From NCBI GenBank assembly GCA_016710265.1, contig JADJJL010000001.1, forward strand, positions 620,001-684,000: a DNA stretch of 64,000 bases, in the 5' to 3' direction. The stretch comes from Saprospiraceae bacterium (lineage in GTDB: Bacteria; Bacteroidota; Bacteroidia; Chitinophagales; Saprospiraceae). Made by a program: the position numbers and the translations under genes. Under the pieces are notes generated by a model that was not told where the DNA came from, did no database searches, and was given only the letters and a program-made list of their open reading frames with translations. This document shows, in pieces, positions 44,592 through 54,400 of this stretch (the first letter of the stretch is position 1; each line of letters begins with the position of its first letter).

Positions 44592-47417
44592 ATGAGAGTT
44601 TACAATTATCTGATCATTACCATGGTTTTGTCATTTTGGGTAGGATTAGGCAATGCCCAATCATCGAACTGGCAAATCAAAGGAAATGTGACTGATACCT
44701 CCTCTTCACCCTTGTCTTTGGCTTCGGTCATGGTACTTCATCCTGAAGACAGTACCCTGGTGACTTTTGTACAGGCAGACCAAAAAGGTAATTTTACCAT
44801 TAAAAATTTAAAATCCATACCCTACCTTCTAAAAATATCTTACGTTGGTTTTTTACCAAAAAATATAGCTGTGACTCCCGTCTTGGGTGAAGCCATTTTG
44901 GATTTAGGTCAAATCAAAATGCTAGAAATATCAAAAGAACTCTTTGAAGTGGTTATCAAAACTGCAAAAGCACCCATGACCATTCGGGGAGACACGATTG
45001 AGTACGACGCAACCAAATTTAAAGTACCTCAGGGATCGACTGTGGAAGATCTATTAAGAAGGCTACCCGGAATGGAAGTCAGCGCAGATGGTACCATTTC
45101 CACGGAAGGACAAGAAATAAGAAAAGTGACCGTGGATGGAAGAAAGTTCTTTGGCGGTGATCCTAAATCAGCTACCAAGAATCTTCCTGCAGAAGGAATT
45201 TCAAAAGTTCAACTTTTTACAGAAGAGACCGAAGAAAAAAAATTAACAGGAGCAAGCTCCACTCCTCCTGAAAAAATGATGAATCTAACCCTAAAGGATG
45301 AATTTAAAAATGGTTCCTTTGGAAAACTAATTGCGGGTGGAGGAACGTCCGAAAGAGCAGAATTAAAAGGCAATTTCAATAAGTTTAATGAATCCATGCA
45401 ACTTAGCATCATTGGAAGTGGAAACAATACCGGAAGAAATGGACTTGGCTGGGATGACTATCAGGATTTTAGAGGCAGCCAATCATTTAATTGGAACGAT
45501 GAAACCGATTTTGGTTTTGGAGGAGGAAACGATTTTATGTCTTTTTCGTTCGATGATGAAAACTCTATGAATAGCAGTTTTTTTGGTGGAAGACAAACCG
45601 GTTTACCCATAAATGGATCAGGCGGTTTAAACTATAGCTGGTTTAACGATAAAACAGAAATAAACAGCGTCTATTTTTACAACTACAACAAATTATTTGC
45701 AGAAGCCATTCGCACTCAGGAAAATTATTTACCGGATCAATATTTTAAAAACAACGACTCAACCACCAGAGTCACTAAAAATATGGGGCATCAAGCCTTG
45801 TTTAGAGGTGAGCATAAATTTGATAGCATGCATACTTTGGTGGTCAATTTAAATGGGCAACTTTCCAATCGTCTTAACAATCATTTCGGAAATTTGCAGT
45901 ATTCGAGAGCAAATGGTATCATTTCCAATTTAACTCAATTTGACAATTCAGGAGAAACTAATTCAAGCAATGGGAATGGTTCTGCAGTCTTCCGCAAAAA
46001 ATATAAAAACAAAGGAAGAAGTTCTGGAATCAGTACCGTGTTATCACGATTTGATGGCCAGCAATACAATGAAATAGAATCGGAAAACAATTTCTTCATC
46101 ATTGCCAGTGTTTTTGATTCTCTTTATACCATCCGACAAACCAATGAAACCAATAATCAAAATCTCTTGATCAAATCAAGCATTATGCATGTGGAGCCCA
46201 TTGGTAAAAAATTCTTTTCCCAAACTTTTTATAATTTTAGTCGAAGAATCGAACAATCGGATAGAGATGTTTTTGACCAGCAAGATCAAAATGAAATCAG
46301 AAATGATTTTCTTTCAAGAGATTATTCCAATATTATTCAGACTCATCGGGTGGGAACATCCTTGCGTTATTCTCATCAGGGCACCAATGTTTCTATAGGT
46401 CTTGCCAGACAAATTTTTAATCTGAATGGTGAATTTAATGGTGGTGTGACCAATAGCATTGACCGACAATTCCAAAACTGGATTCCAAATTTTAGTTTCA
46501 ACAGTAGCGTGAGAAAAAACCAGCATTTACATGCCAATTATTCTGTCAGTGCACGAGAACCAAAAATACAAGACTTACAACCCATCATAGATAACAGCAA
46601 TCCTCTGTATATTAGAATTGGTAATCCTGATCTGATTCCACAAATTGATCATAGACTTAATTTCGGATTTAGAAAAAGTAATCCAATTAATTTTACCAAC
46701 TTTAGCATCAATCTATATGGAAATTTTTCTGAAAACCAATTTGTACTGGAACAAAACGTAGACAGCAATTTAGTAACCACCGCAAGGATCATTAATTATA
46801 AAGGTTTGAAGGGAACAGGCAGCTGGCTGAGTTATGGATTTCCCATTATAAAAACCAAACTAACGCTCAATCTATCTTACAATCTCAATATTTCAGAATC
46901 ATTTGCTTTGGTCAATAGTTTCGAAAATGAAACTTTCTCTATTACCAACGGAGGAAATGTAAATTTAAACATCACACCTAATGAAACCATTAGTGCATTT
47001 TTATCTGCCAGAATTTCTTATTCCGATACCAAGTATTCCATAGAATCGAGTCAGAATCAACAAATCATGACCCAAAATTATAGCGCAAGTATCAATGTAA
47101 AACTTTTTTGGGGAATTCTAGCCAGCGCCAATTTTAATTACGACCGATTTATAAACGACCGATTTGACTTTAGTCAAGAGGTTCCAATTTTAAATGCATC
47201 GGTTTATAAAGTTTTTGGTAAAAACAATCATTTTGAAACCAGAATTTCGGTATATGATATTTTCAATAGAAATTTAGGAGTCAATTTGGTCGCTAATGGC
47301 AATATCGTTTCGGAAACCCGCACAAGTACATTAAGAAGATATGGCCTTTTAAGTTTTACTTACAACATTCGCGGGATCAGTAATAAAGTTAATCAACGAA
47401 ACAACTATTACCATTAA
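44592..47417 (+). CDS. TonB-dependent-type outer-membrane beta-barrel protein with carboxypeptidase-regulatory domain
   Basis: A 941-residue outer-membrane protein. A signal peptide (1-22) precedes a carboxypeptidase-regulatory-like beta-sandwich (28-110, IKGNVTDTSSSPLSLASVMV), then a plug-type domain (about 125-215, STVEDLLRRLPGMEVSADGTISTEGQEIRKVTVDGRKFFGGDP), and a large barrel of the outer-membrane-beta-barrel-3 kind. The usual TonB box is not evident. Such proteins in Bacteroidota are paired with GLPGLI-family proteins, as here: the next gene overlaps its stop by one base. Confidence 0.9.
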   Translation: MRVYNYLIITMVLSFWVGLGNAQSSNWQIKGNVTDTSSSPLSLASVMVLHPEDSTLVTFVQADQKGNFTIKNLKSIPYLLKISYVGFLPKNIAVTPVLGEAILDLGQIKMLEISKELFEVVIKTAKAPMTIRGDTIEYDATKFKVPQGSTVEDLLRRLPGMEVSADGTISTEGQEIRKVTVDGRKFFGGDPKSATKNLPAEGISKVQLFTEETEEKKLTGASSTPPEKMMNLTLKDEFKNGSFGKLIAGGGTSERAELKGNFNKFNESMQLSIIGSGNNTGRNGLGWDDYQDFRGSQSFNWNDETDFGFGGGNDFMSFSFDDENSMNSSFFGGRQTGLPINGSGGLNYSWFNDKTEINSVYFYNYNKLFAEAIRTQENYLPDQYFKNNDSTTRVTKNMGHQALFRGEHKFDSMHTLVVNLNGQLSNRLNNHFGNLQYSRANGIISNLTQFDNSGETNSSNGNGSAVFRKKYKNKGRSSGISTVLSRFDGQQYNEIESENNFFIIASVFDSLYTIRQTNETNNQNLLIKSSIMHVEPIGKKFFSQTFYNFSRRIEQSDRDVFDQQDQNEIRNDFLSRDYSNIIQTHRVGTSLRYSHQGTNVSIGLARQIFNLNGEFNGGVTNSIDRQFQNWIPNFSFNSSVRKNQHLHANYSVSAREPKIQDLQPIIDNSNPLYIRIGNPDLIPQIDHRLNFGFRKSNPINFTNFSINLYGNFSENQFVLEQNVDSNLVTTARIINYKGLKGTGSWLSYGFPIIKTKLTLNLSYNLNISESFALVNSFENETFSITNGGNVNLNITPNETISAFLSARISYSDTKYSIESSQNQQIMTQNYSASINVKLFWGILASANFNYDRFINDRFDFSQEVPILNASVYKVFGKNNHFETRISVYDIFNRNLGVNLVANGNIVSETRTSTLRRYGLLSFTYNIRGISNKVNQRNNYYH

Positions 47418-48175
47418 TGAAAACCATCCAAATTATTTTTACATTACTTGCATTTGCATTTTTTTCCAACGCTGTTTTTAGTCAACTCTCCAGTGGCAGA
47501 ATTGAATATGACAGAACCATTTATTGGACCAAAATTATGGATGAATTGCCTTATCTAAGCAAAGAAGAATTGGCAAGAAATAAATTAACCTGGGGAAAAG
47601 ACGACAAATATACCACACAATATAGCCTGATATATAATCAAAATGCAAGTCAGTACATAGAATCAGAAATTCAAAAAGAAAAATCTGACCAATGGTCCTG
47701 GAGAAAAGAACAACTCAATTATTACCTAGATCTAGAAAAGAAGACAAGATCTGATTTAGTCGAAATGCCAGATAAGATATACTATGTTGAATCTCCGGAG
47801 CCCTCATTTAAATGGAAAATACTTTCTGAGATTAAAGAAGTGAGTGGTTATGTCTGTATGAGTGCGGAAACCATAGACACCGTTCGTAAACACAAAATAG
47901 TTGCTTGGTTTACTCCGGAAATTCCTGTTTCTTCTGGCCCAGAGTGGTACAGCGGCTTACCTGGCATGATCCTAGAACTCGACATTCAAAATGGTTCTTG
48001 CGTCATTACCGCCACCAACATCATCAAAGATCCTGTCAACCAAACTCCTACCGTTCCTGCACGAAAAAAGAAGTATAAAATCATTGACCTCGCCAAACTT
48101 CATGAATTACAAACTAGTTATATTAATCAGTGTATTTTATCGAGAAGAAATCCATATTGGAATATGAGGTATTAG
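47417..48175 (+). CDS. GLPGLI-family secreted protein
   Basis: A 252-residue exported protein with a signal peptide (1-22, ending VFSQ). The name-giving motif is present as GLPGMILEL (in WYSGLPGMILELDI), preceded by the typical TAWFTPEIPVSSGPEW-like segment (here VAWFTPEIPVSSGPEW). The function of GLPGLI proteins is unknown, but they are consistently linked to outer-membrane barrel genes, here the immediately upstream gene whose stop codon shares one base with this start. Confidence 0.93.
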   Translation: MKTIQIIFTLLAFAFFSNAVFSQLSSGRIEYDRTIYWTKIMDELPYLSKEELARNKLTWGKDDKYTTQYSLIYNQNASQYIESEIQKEKSDQWSWRKEQLNYYLDLEKKTRSDLVEMPDKIYYVESPEPSFKWKILSEIKEVSGYVCMSAETIDTVRKHKIVAWFTPEIPVSSGPEWYSGLPGMILELDIQNGSCVITATNIIKDPVNQTPTVPARKKKYKIIDLAKLHELQTSYINQCILSRRNPYWNMRY

Positions 48176-48177
48176 GA

Positions 48178-48361
48178 GGCAAGTATAATTTGAAAATTAG
48201 GAAATTTGAAAATTTGAAAATTGATGAATCATTTATTTCTAAATTGAATTTTTACATTCCCATTTTCACATTTCCACATTGGTGTTCCCCCATTTCCACA
48301 TTTTCAAATTTCCACATTTCCACATTCTCTCATCCACAAGGATGCGGCCATTTAACCCTCA
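48178..48361. repeat. Inverted cluster of GAAATTTGAAAATGTG-type repeats
   Basis: The left arm (about 48188-48225) reads GAAAATTTGAAAATT-type units; the right arm (about 48250-48330) reads the complementary CACATTTTCAAATTTCC-type units. CACATTTTCAAATTTCC at 48297-48313 is the exact reverse complement of 12880-12896 in the repeat field at 12.8 kb. Together the arms could form a long imperfect hairpin between convergent genes. No gene is visible. Confidence 0.75.
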
Positions 48362-49024
48362 CTAAAAGTTCTTCCACTTTTTTTTTCTCTGTTGACGTTT
48401 GTCTTTCCAGTTGTCAAAACTATCCGTCAATCGATCTATTTCCTCTTCCACTTTTTTCGCAATGTTTTGCACATTGATTGGTTCACCTCTCATGGCCAAT
48501 CTTTCTGAAGGAGTAATGGCTTCGTGCGTAGCTACCCACAATATGATGTACAAGATCAAGGTGAATCCACCTGCAAACAAACCTGCTGCAAAAAGTACTC
48601 GCATGATGACCACATCTTGTATTCCAAAATAATGGGATAATCCACTACAAACCCCGGCAATTTTTTTGTTGTCAGGATCTCTGAACAGTTTTTTTCCTGT
48701 TCGAATTCCCCATTCTGCCTTGGTTTTTTGTTCTTGCTGAGTGGTTTGATCGTCGTTGATCCATTCAGCACCAAATGCTTCCGGTGAACCCATCGTCGCA
48801 ATGGCTTGGTTGACGATTTCTAAATAAACAATGCTACGACCTACCATCTTTTCTTGAAAAATTTCTGCAATTCGAGATTCTATATCATGCATGATTTCAT
48901 CACATCCCTCAGAACGTTCAAAATGCTTTCTCAAAGAATCCAAATAATGGTCTAGTTTTTCGAAGGCGACATCATCTATCGAAAATGGATATCCGCCTAC
49001 ATTAATGTGAAGTATTTTATTCAT
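48362..49024 (-). CDS. PspC-domain membrane protein
   Basis: A 220-residue protein with a cytoplasmic N-terminus of about 110 residues (an anti-sigma-like acidic/aromatic region ending GIRTG), then a PspC domain (KKLFRDPDNKKIAGVCSGLSHYFGIQDVVIMRVLFAA) with one or two membrane helices (about 140-170), and a basic coiled tail ending RQQRKKKWKNF. PspC proteins respond to membrane stress. The start lies within the upstream PadR gene (8-base overlap), so expression is coupled to the regulator. Confidence 0.9.
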   Translation of the reverse strand: MNKILHINVGGYPFSIDDVAFEKLDHYLDSLRKHFERSEGCDEIMHDIESRIAEIFQEKMVGRSIVYLEIVNQAIATMGSPEAFGAEWINDDQTTQQEQKTKAEWGIRTGKKLFRDPDNKKIAGVCSGLSHYFGIQDVVIMRVLFAAGLFAGGFTLILYIILWVATHEAITPSERLAMRGEPINVQNIAKKVEEEIDRLTDSFDNWKDKRQQRKKKWKNF

Positions 49025-49358
49025 AATTTATGTTTGTTTTTAAAGATTGATTAACGCCTTGTACAAATTGGTTCCAACTTTCTTGAAGGATTAGTAGCGA
49101 TTCTTTTCCTTGTTCGGTGATGGAATAATATTTTCTCGGTGGGCCGGAGGTAGACTCCTGCCAGTAATATTCTAATAAGCCAAAGTTTTTCAGCCTAGTT
49201 AGCAAAGGATACAGCGTCCCTTCTAAGACAATTAAATCTGCCGTCTTTAATTGCTGAATAATGTCTGAAGGATAGGCCTCTTTTTGATTGAGGATGGAGA
49301 GGATACACATCTCCAGGACTCCTTTTTTCATTTGAACAATGGTATTTTCAAGTTTCAT
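49017..49358 (-). CDS. PadR-family transcriptional repressor
   Basis: A small winged-helix regulator. From the ATG at 49358 it is 113 residues (an upstream in-frame extension to 49406 would overrun the promoter). The winged helix shows as KGVLEMCILSILNQKEAYPSDIIQQLKTADLIVLEGTLYPLLTRLKNFGLLEYYW, and PPRKYYSITEQGKESL is the typical wing and start of the C-terminal helix. It lies upstream of pspC with an 8-base overlap; autoregulation is likely because a palindrome overlaps its promoter. Confidence 0.92.
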   Translation of the reverse strand: MKLENTIVQMKKGVLEMCILSILNQKEAYPSDIIQQLKTADLIVLEGTLYPLLTRLKNFGLLEYYWQESTSGPPRKYYSITEQGKESLLILQESWNQFVQGVNQSLKTNINYE

Positions 49359-49375
49359 ATCATCTAAATTTAGGA

Positions 49376-49416
49376 CAAAGATAAGTCGACACATAGTACT
49401 GTGCAATACCTAGTAC
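49376..49416 (-). promoter_or_regulatory. Candidate promoter and operator of padR-pspC
   Basis: Minus-strand TATCTTTG (49383-49376) lies 20 bases after an ATTG at 49407-49404 (3 of 4 with TTTG). The inverted repeat GTACT (49396-49400) / AGTAC (49412-49416) straddles the upstream element, in a good position for repression by the encoded PadR protein. Confidence 0.55.
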
Positions 49417-49484
49417 CTTAAATTGTCTTAAAATTCGACCAATAAACGAGATTTAACGATCAAATAAACATATTTTGAGCTGGA

Positions 49485-50021
49485 ATGAGAACAAAAAAGA
49501 TCTTTGGGGATTATTTTAGCAAGATGAAAACAGGTTTTAATGAACTTTTAAGTTATTTTCCGGCGGTGGAGATTCCATTTACCTTACAGGAAGGCTCTGA
49601 GCATGAGTTTGGCTTAAACAATGACTATATCCCGATGAGTATGCTGGATGAGTGGATTTATCCCCATCTTCCATTTGTGGCCGATGAATTTACGGAGATC
49701 ATTCCCGGAGTTCATTGGAAAACAACAGGTGGCTGCACCCTCCTTGTCTTTTGGTCTGCGAGATTGATGAAGTACTCCTTTATCATTTACAGTTTTGATC
49801 AAAATGGCAAATGGATTGATCAAGCTGAGGTCGCAGGGTTTACCGCTTTGGGCGATGAGGTCGTAAGACGCATGGCCAGCATCAACGATCCGGACACCAT
49901 CTATGTAGTGGAAGGCGTTCAAAAAATTAATGCCACAGACATACGCCCGGGTGACAGTAGAAAATGGGAAATTCAAGTCCTTAGCACCGGCGAGCTACAC
50001 GAATTGGAATTGGTGGGCTAG
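49485..50021 (+). CDS. Hypothetical soluble protein
   Basis: I do not recognise this 178-residue protein. It has no signal peptide or membrane segment. It is predicted as a mixed helix/strand fold with an aromatic, glycine-containing core (WKTTGGCTLLVFWSARLMKYSFIIYSFDQNGKW). It is divergent from padR-pspC and could share regulation with it, but no operator copy is seen on its side. The length and good codon usage argue that it is real. Confidence 0.65.
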   Translation: MRTKKIFGDYFSKMKTGFNELLSYFPAVEIPFTLQEGSEHEFGLNNDYIPMSMLDEWIYPHLPFVADEFTEIIPGVHWKTTGGCTLLVFWSARLMKYSFIIYSFDQNGKWIDQAEVAGFTALGDEVVRRMASINDPDTIYVVEGVQKINATDIRPGDSRKWEIQVLSTGELHELELVG

Positions 50022-50188
50022 AATTTATATTCGATATCTAGCTATTTAATAAGCAATTAATATATTTAAACAGATACTACCATTTAGATTTGTATCATTT
50101 TTAATTTATGAACCTCAAACTAAAAAATAAGCTAACACTTGTATCGAACGAACACCAAAATTGGTAAGTGATCATTTGAGTTTAAATC

Positions 50189-51325
50189 ATGACCAGAAGC
50201 CATAAAATAAAACTATCAATCTTTGTACTTCTAACGATTTGTTTCACATACTTAGGGCTACAAAAATATAAGTATCCGGATAGAAGTGAACTTCAATTAA
50301 AAATAAACTATTTATCCAAGTTCACCAACCAATCCAATCTAAACCAATCAGACTTATCGAAATTAGAAGAACAAAATCCTGAATGGAATTTGTTTAGATA
50401 TTCCTTTGCATGTTTTGCACTTACCAATATTTCATTTTTAGATTCTAGCTTTAAGAATCAAGCAGTAGAATTAATTGATCTATCCATTCAAAAAGTGATG
50501 AGTGATAAGTTTTATAAGAATTATTTTAGTAAAGATCATCCATTCACACCGAACATTGATTCCAGCGGTTCAATTTTATATTTAGCCCACCTAAATACAA
50601 TGCTTGGTTGTTATCGCTTACTGTCCAATAACACCAAATACAATACATTCAATGACCAATTATCAAAAAGTATTTATAGTCGCTTTACAACTGCAAAATT
50701 CAAATGCCTTGAATCTTATCCGGGTCTCATTTGGATTCCAGACAATACTGCCGCTTTGGCTTCACTAAAATTACATAGTTTAAATTCTGGCAACAATTAC
50801 GAAATACTTTTTAAGGATTGGATCGCTTATGCACGAAAAAACTGGATTGATTCTAAAACGGGATTGCTTTGTTCAACCATCCATATCGAAAATGGTGCAG
50901 CACTAGAAGAGCCTCGCGGAAGCATGATTGGATGGAGTATTTTTTTTATTTATCGGTTTGACAAAGCATTTGCAAAAGAACTCTACGAATGTTTCAAAGA
51001 TAAATTCAGTACCAACTTATTGGTTCTGCGAATATTTAAAGAACGCTATAAAAATTTGGAAACGAACGTTGGTGATATAGACAGCGGTCCCATATTCCTA
51101 GGCTTCAGCATTCCTGCCAATGCATTTGCATTCGGAAATGCTGTGGCATTTAAGGATGTTAGAAATGCAAAACGCTTACAGCGATTGATAAAATTAGGTA
51201 GTAAACGAATCATAAAAGACCAAGCATTATCCTATCAATCAAGATTTATTGATTTACCAATCAGTCCTTTGGCCGAATCATTGATTCTCTATTTTGAGAC
51301 CATGACGGATTGGACGGTTAATTGA
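50189..51325 (+). CDS. Membrane-anchored hypothetical protein, possibly an alpha/alpha-toroid
   Basis: A 378-residue protein with an N-terminal hydrophobic segment (about 9-24) that is an anchor or uncleaved signal. The rest is helical with repeated W/Y/G-bearing turns: LYLAHLNTMLGCYRLLS, YPGLIWIPDNTAALASLKLH and GDIDSGPIFLGFSIPANAFAFG. The PDN and GPxxxG segments are reminiscent of (alpha/alpha)6-barrel proteins such as the linalool dehydratase-isomerase group, but this is a weak resemblance. No function should be assigned. Confidence 0.6.
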   Translation: MTRSHKIKLSIFVLLTICFTYLGLQKYKYPDRSELQLKINYLSKFTNQSNLNQSDLSKLEEQNPEWNLFRYSFACFALTNISFLDSSFKNQAVELIDLSIQKVMSDKFYKNYFSKDHPFTPNIDSSGSILYLAHLNTMLGCYRLLSNNTKYNTFNDQLSKSIYSRFTTAKFKCLESYPGLIWIPDNTAALASLKLHSLNSGNNYEILFKDWIAYARKNWIDSKTGLLCSTIHIENGAALEEPRGSMIGWSIFFIYRFDKAFAKELYECFKDKFSTNLLVLRIFKERYKNLETNVGDIDSGPIFLGFSIPANAFAFGNAVAFKDVRNAKRLQRLIKLGSKRIIKDQALSYQSRFIDLPISPLAESLILYFETMTDWTVN

Positions 51326-51378
51326 ATATATGAGATATTACGTCCACTCAGGGCTCATGATGCAGTATTGGCTCCAAT

Positions 51379-51412
51379 AAAAAAGCCAACTTTTGGAAAA
51401 GCTGGCTTTTTT
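51379..51412. terminator. Bidirectional intrinsic terminator
   Basis: AAAAAAGCCA (51379-51388) pairs exactly with TGGCTTTTTT (51403-51412) around a 14-base loop that can extend the stem; T-rich (A-rich on the other strand) flanks lie on both sides. It separates two convergent genes. Confidence 0.85.
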
Positions 51413-51433
51413 ATTTTTTAATGCAAATGCTTA

Positions 51434-54400
51434 TTACTTAAGCATCAATTTTTGAGAATATACCTTCCCTGCTTCAATAATTTCTACAATAACCATTCCG
51501 CGAGCCAAGTTGGCTACGTCAAAGCTTAATGTTGAAGCACCTTGTGTTCCTTTTTGTGTTTGAAGTATCTGTCCATGAATATTCCTTAAGTGGACAATAA
51601 AATCTTGTTTTGCTTCTTGCATTTGCACAAAGATTTTATCCTTGCCTGGATTGGGGAATACCTTGACATTTTGATCTGTCTTTTGATCAGCAGAAGTATT
51701 GACTACTTTTTTGGAATCAACTAAAATTCCTTTTTTTCCAAAATTAACACATTCTGTTTCTCCCAAACCTGTGGTCATACAAAGATCAGAATTATAGAAA
51801 TAAGGTGTTATTACTTCCAAATTGTCAATCAACCAACCTTTTTCACCAGCTTGAGTGGATTCTTCTTCGGCATCATTGCCTGCGTTAAATTTAATTTGAA
51901 TTCCTTTCCCTTTGTATTTACTAATGTCAAATACAACAGGTGTATAGTCTTTCACATAACCACTAAATCCTTTTAAAAATGGAATTGGGAAAGTGCCATA
52001 AGATAATTCACCTTGATATCCATTTAAAAAGAAATCCGCATCTTCAACCCTATCATAAATTTGACCATCCGTGGATATATCTATATATCCGCCATCAAGT
52101 CCCTGCAGTGTGTTGAGTTTGTGATAATATAAGACCGAACATTCCACATCAGGTAAAATGATTGGATCTAAATTGAAAAGAAAATTTTTCCTTGCTTCGG
52201 CTCCAGAAGTCTCCCACCACCAAGCTGTGCTTTGATCTACTCCGAGACCACCAATCCATTGGAAGCTTCCGTTTCCTACAGTACCCGGTGCGTCCATCGT
52301 CCATTCGTATTTGAATTCCGTGTCCGGATGTTCAAAATCATCAATAAATAAAGTATTTGAAAAACGGTCAGAAGCAGAACGCATTTTATAGCTAATGGTC
52401 AAATTTTGCAAGGATCTCATAGAATCAATGACCCAAACGATTTGGTTACTGTTCAAGCTTGTTGGAGCCAAAGATGCAGAACCTGCTATATAGGTACAGC
52501 CATCTGGTATTAAATCTTCCAATCTTACGTTTTTAACTGATCCAACCCTTAGATTCCTCAAAATGATGGTAACGGTAAATTCTTCTCCAGCTTTGATTAC
52601 AAAAGGTGCAGATTTTCTAACCAAGGTTTTATTCACACAGGTTGGAAAGGCTTCAAAATCTTCTCTTTCATCCCCAACTTGACTGGATGATCCTTGACTG
52701 GCAGTATAACCTACGCCTCTTCTAGCAAAAACTTCCCATATCAGGCACGCATTGGCAGCACCATTGTTCACACTGTCTGCTTTTAAGATCGCATTTCTAC
52801 CGTCAACGATCCCTGGAGAACAGGGTTGTATTTTCATACCATCCATGACCAATTGGATGGCAATATTATTTCCTGAAGTTTTATTTAGAAAATTTGGATC
52901 ATAGCCATATTTATCAGACAATGCCCAATATAAATCCCAAAGCATCACTGCCCAAACCTCTCCTAGATCGTGAACGGAGGTATTGATATTTTTATAAGTA
53001 TGGCTGTTGACCGCCATATTGGTGGCATAAGGTTTTCTTCTAATACCGATTCCATCAATTGGACCATTGCCTGCATAATTGCCAATTCCTTTGACGATAT
53101 CGCGGTTGTCTCCAGCTTTTTGTGTCATGAGGATAGACATAAAATCACTCCATCCCTCACCCATTTGTTCACCGTTACCCAGACAACCAGATTGAGAAGG
53201 TCCACCAGTCAACCTGTTGGATACTCCATGTCCATATTCATGAGCAATAATTCCATTGTCAAAATCTCCATCCAATGAATCAGGTCCGGAACCTGTTCCA
53301 GTAGGTTTTACAATTCTGATCACCAAACCATTGTCTATATATGCTAAAAACCGATCGCAAATAGATTTTCTCGCAAAATAAGTAGGTATAGTCACCTGTG
53401 CTCCCCTTGCACCTGCAGCCATGGATATATTTTGCTCATCAAATCCACAAATAATGACTGCAATGGCTCCTGCATTTTGAGCAAACAAAGCCTTCTCACT
53501 AAACTCGCATTCTCCTCTTGATATGACGGCAATTTTTCCTTGTAGTTTGGCTGGCTTTTGTGAATTTCTACAACCCAACCTTTCTTTGCCAGGTGCTCCA
53601 TCATCGGACCACACTGCTTCCCCAATTAAAGGTGTCGTTGTTGCCACTCCTCCCCAACCTGATCCTGGAGTCATAGGAATTGCTCCTGCAATGGAATCCG
53701 GTGCATCTATTGAAACGTCTCCTGCAGATCCTGACCACAAAAACATTTGCATCCTCCCAGAACCGCCGTCTCCTGGAGTTGAAAAGTTGGCATTGTTAAC
53801 TCCACTTCCATCCTGAGCTTCAGCTAATACATGATCTCCTCCTGCACCACCTTTACCATACACATTGGTTTGGAAATTTCCGGCTGGTTCTGTAAACCCA
53901 AATTGATATAAAACATCATGGATCATATTATTCATATAGAATAAATTGGTCATGGCTGCTTTGGTATAAGAAGCAGGATTAAGTTTTTGATCAAATGGAA
54001 AATCGAATACCAACGAAGCACCTCCATCTGCCCTTTCAGGATCCGCAGCATTGTCTGCATTGCGATCCAAATAAGCGTTTACATTGTTACCACGAGTGAT
54101 TGTAAATTCAGCTCCAGCTTGGCCATTGGTATCATGCCAGCCATAAGGTGAAGCATTTTTATATTCTGGGTCTGTAACCAATTGTCGAGATCCATGTAAA
54201 GGACTCTCAAAAGGAACAGGCACTACATTGTAACCAGAGGCTGACGGTTTCATATTATTTAAATTGGATGAAACCGAGGTTTTATCTAAAGAATTAGCAG
54301 ATTCAGAATGTATCTCATCTGTACATCTGCCAACATGTCGGTGTCCAAATTGACAAGACACTGTAAAATTGTTTTCATTCAAAATTTCACCAGTTACAGC

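Noticed and set aside
48130..48477. 115-codon reading frame between the GLPGLI and PspC genes
   Set aside because: It overlaps the GLPGLI end and the PspC gene and is formed largely from the short-repeat cluster.
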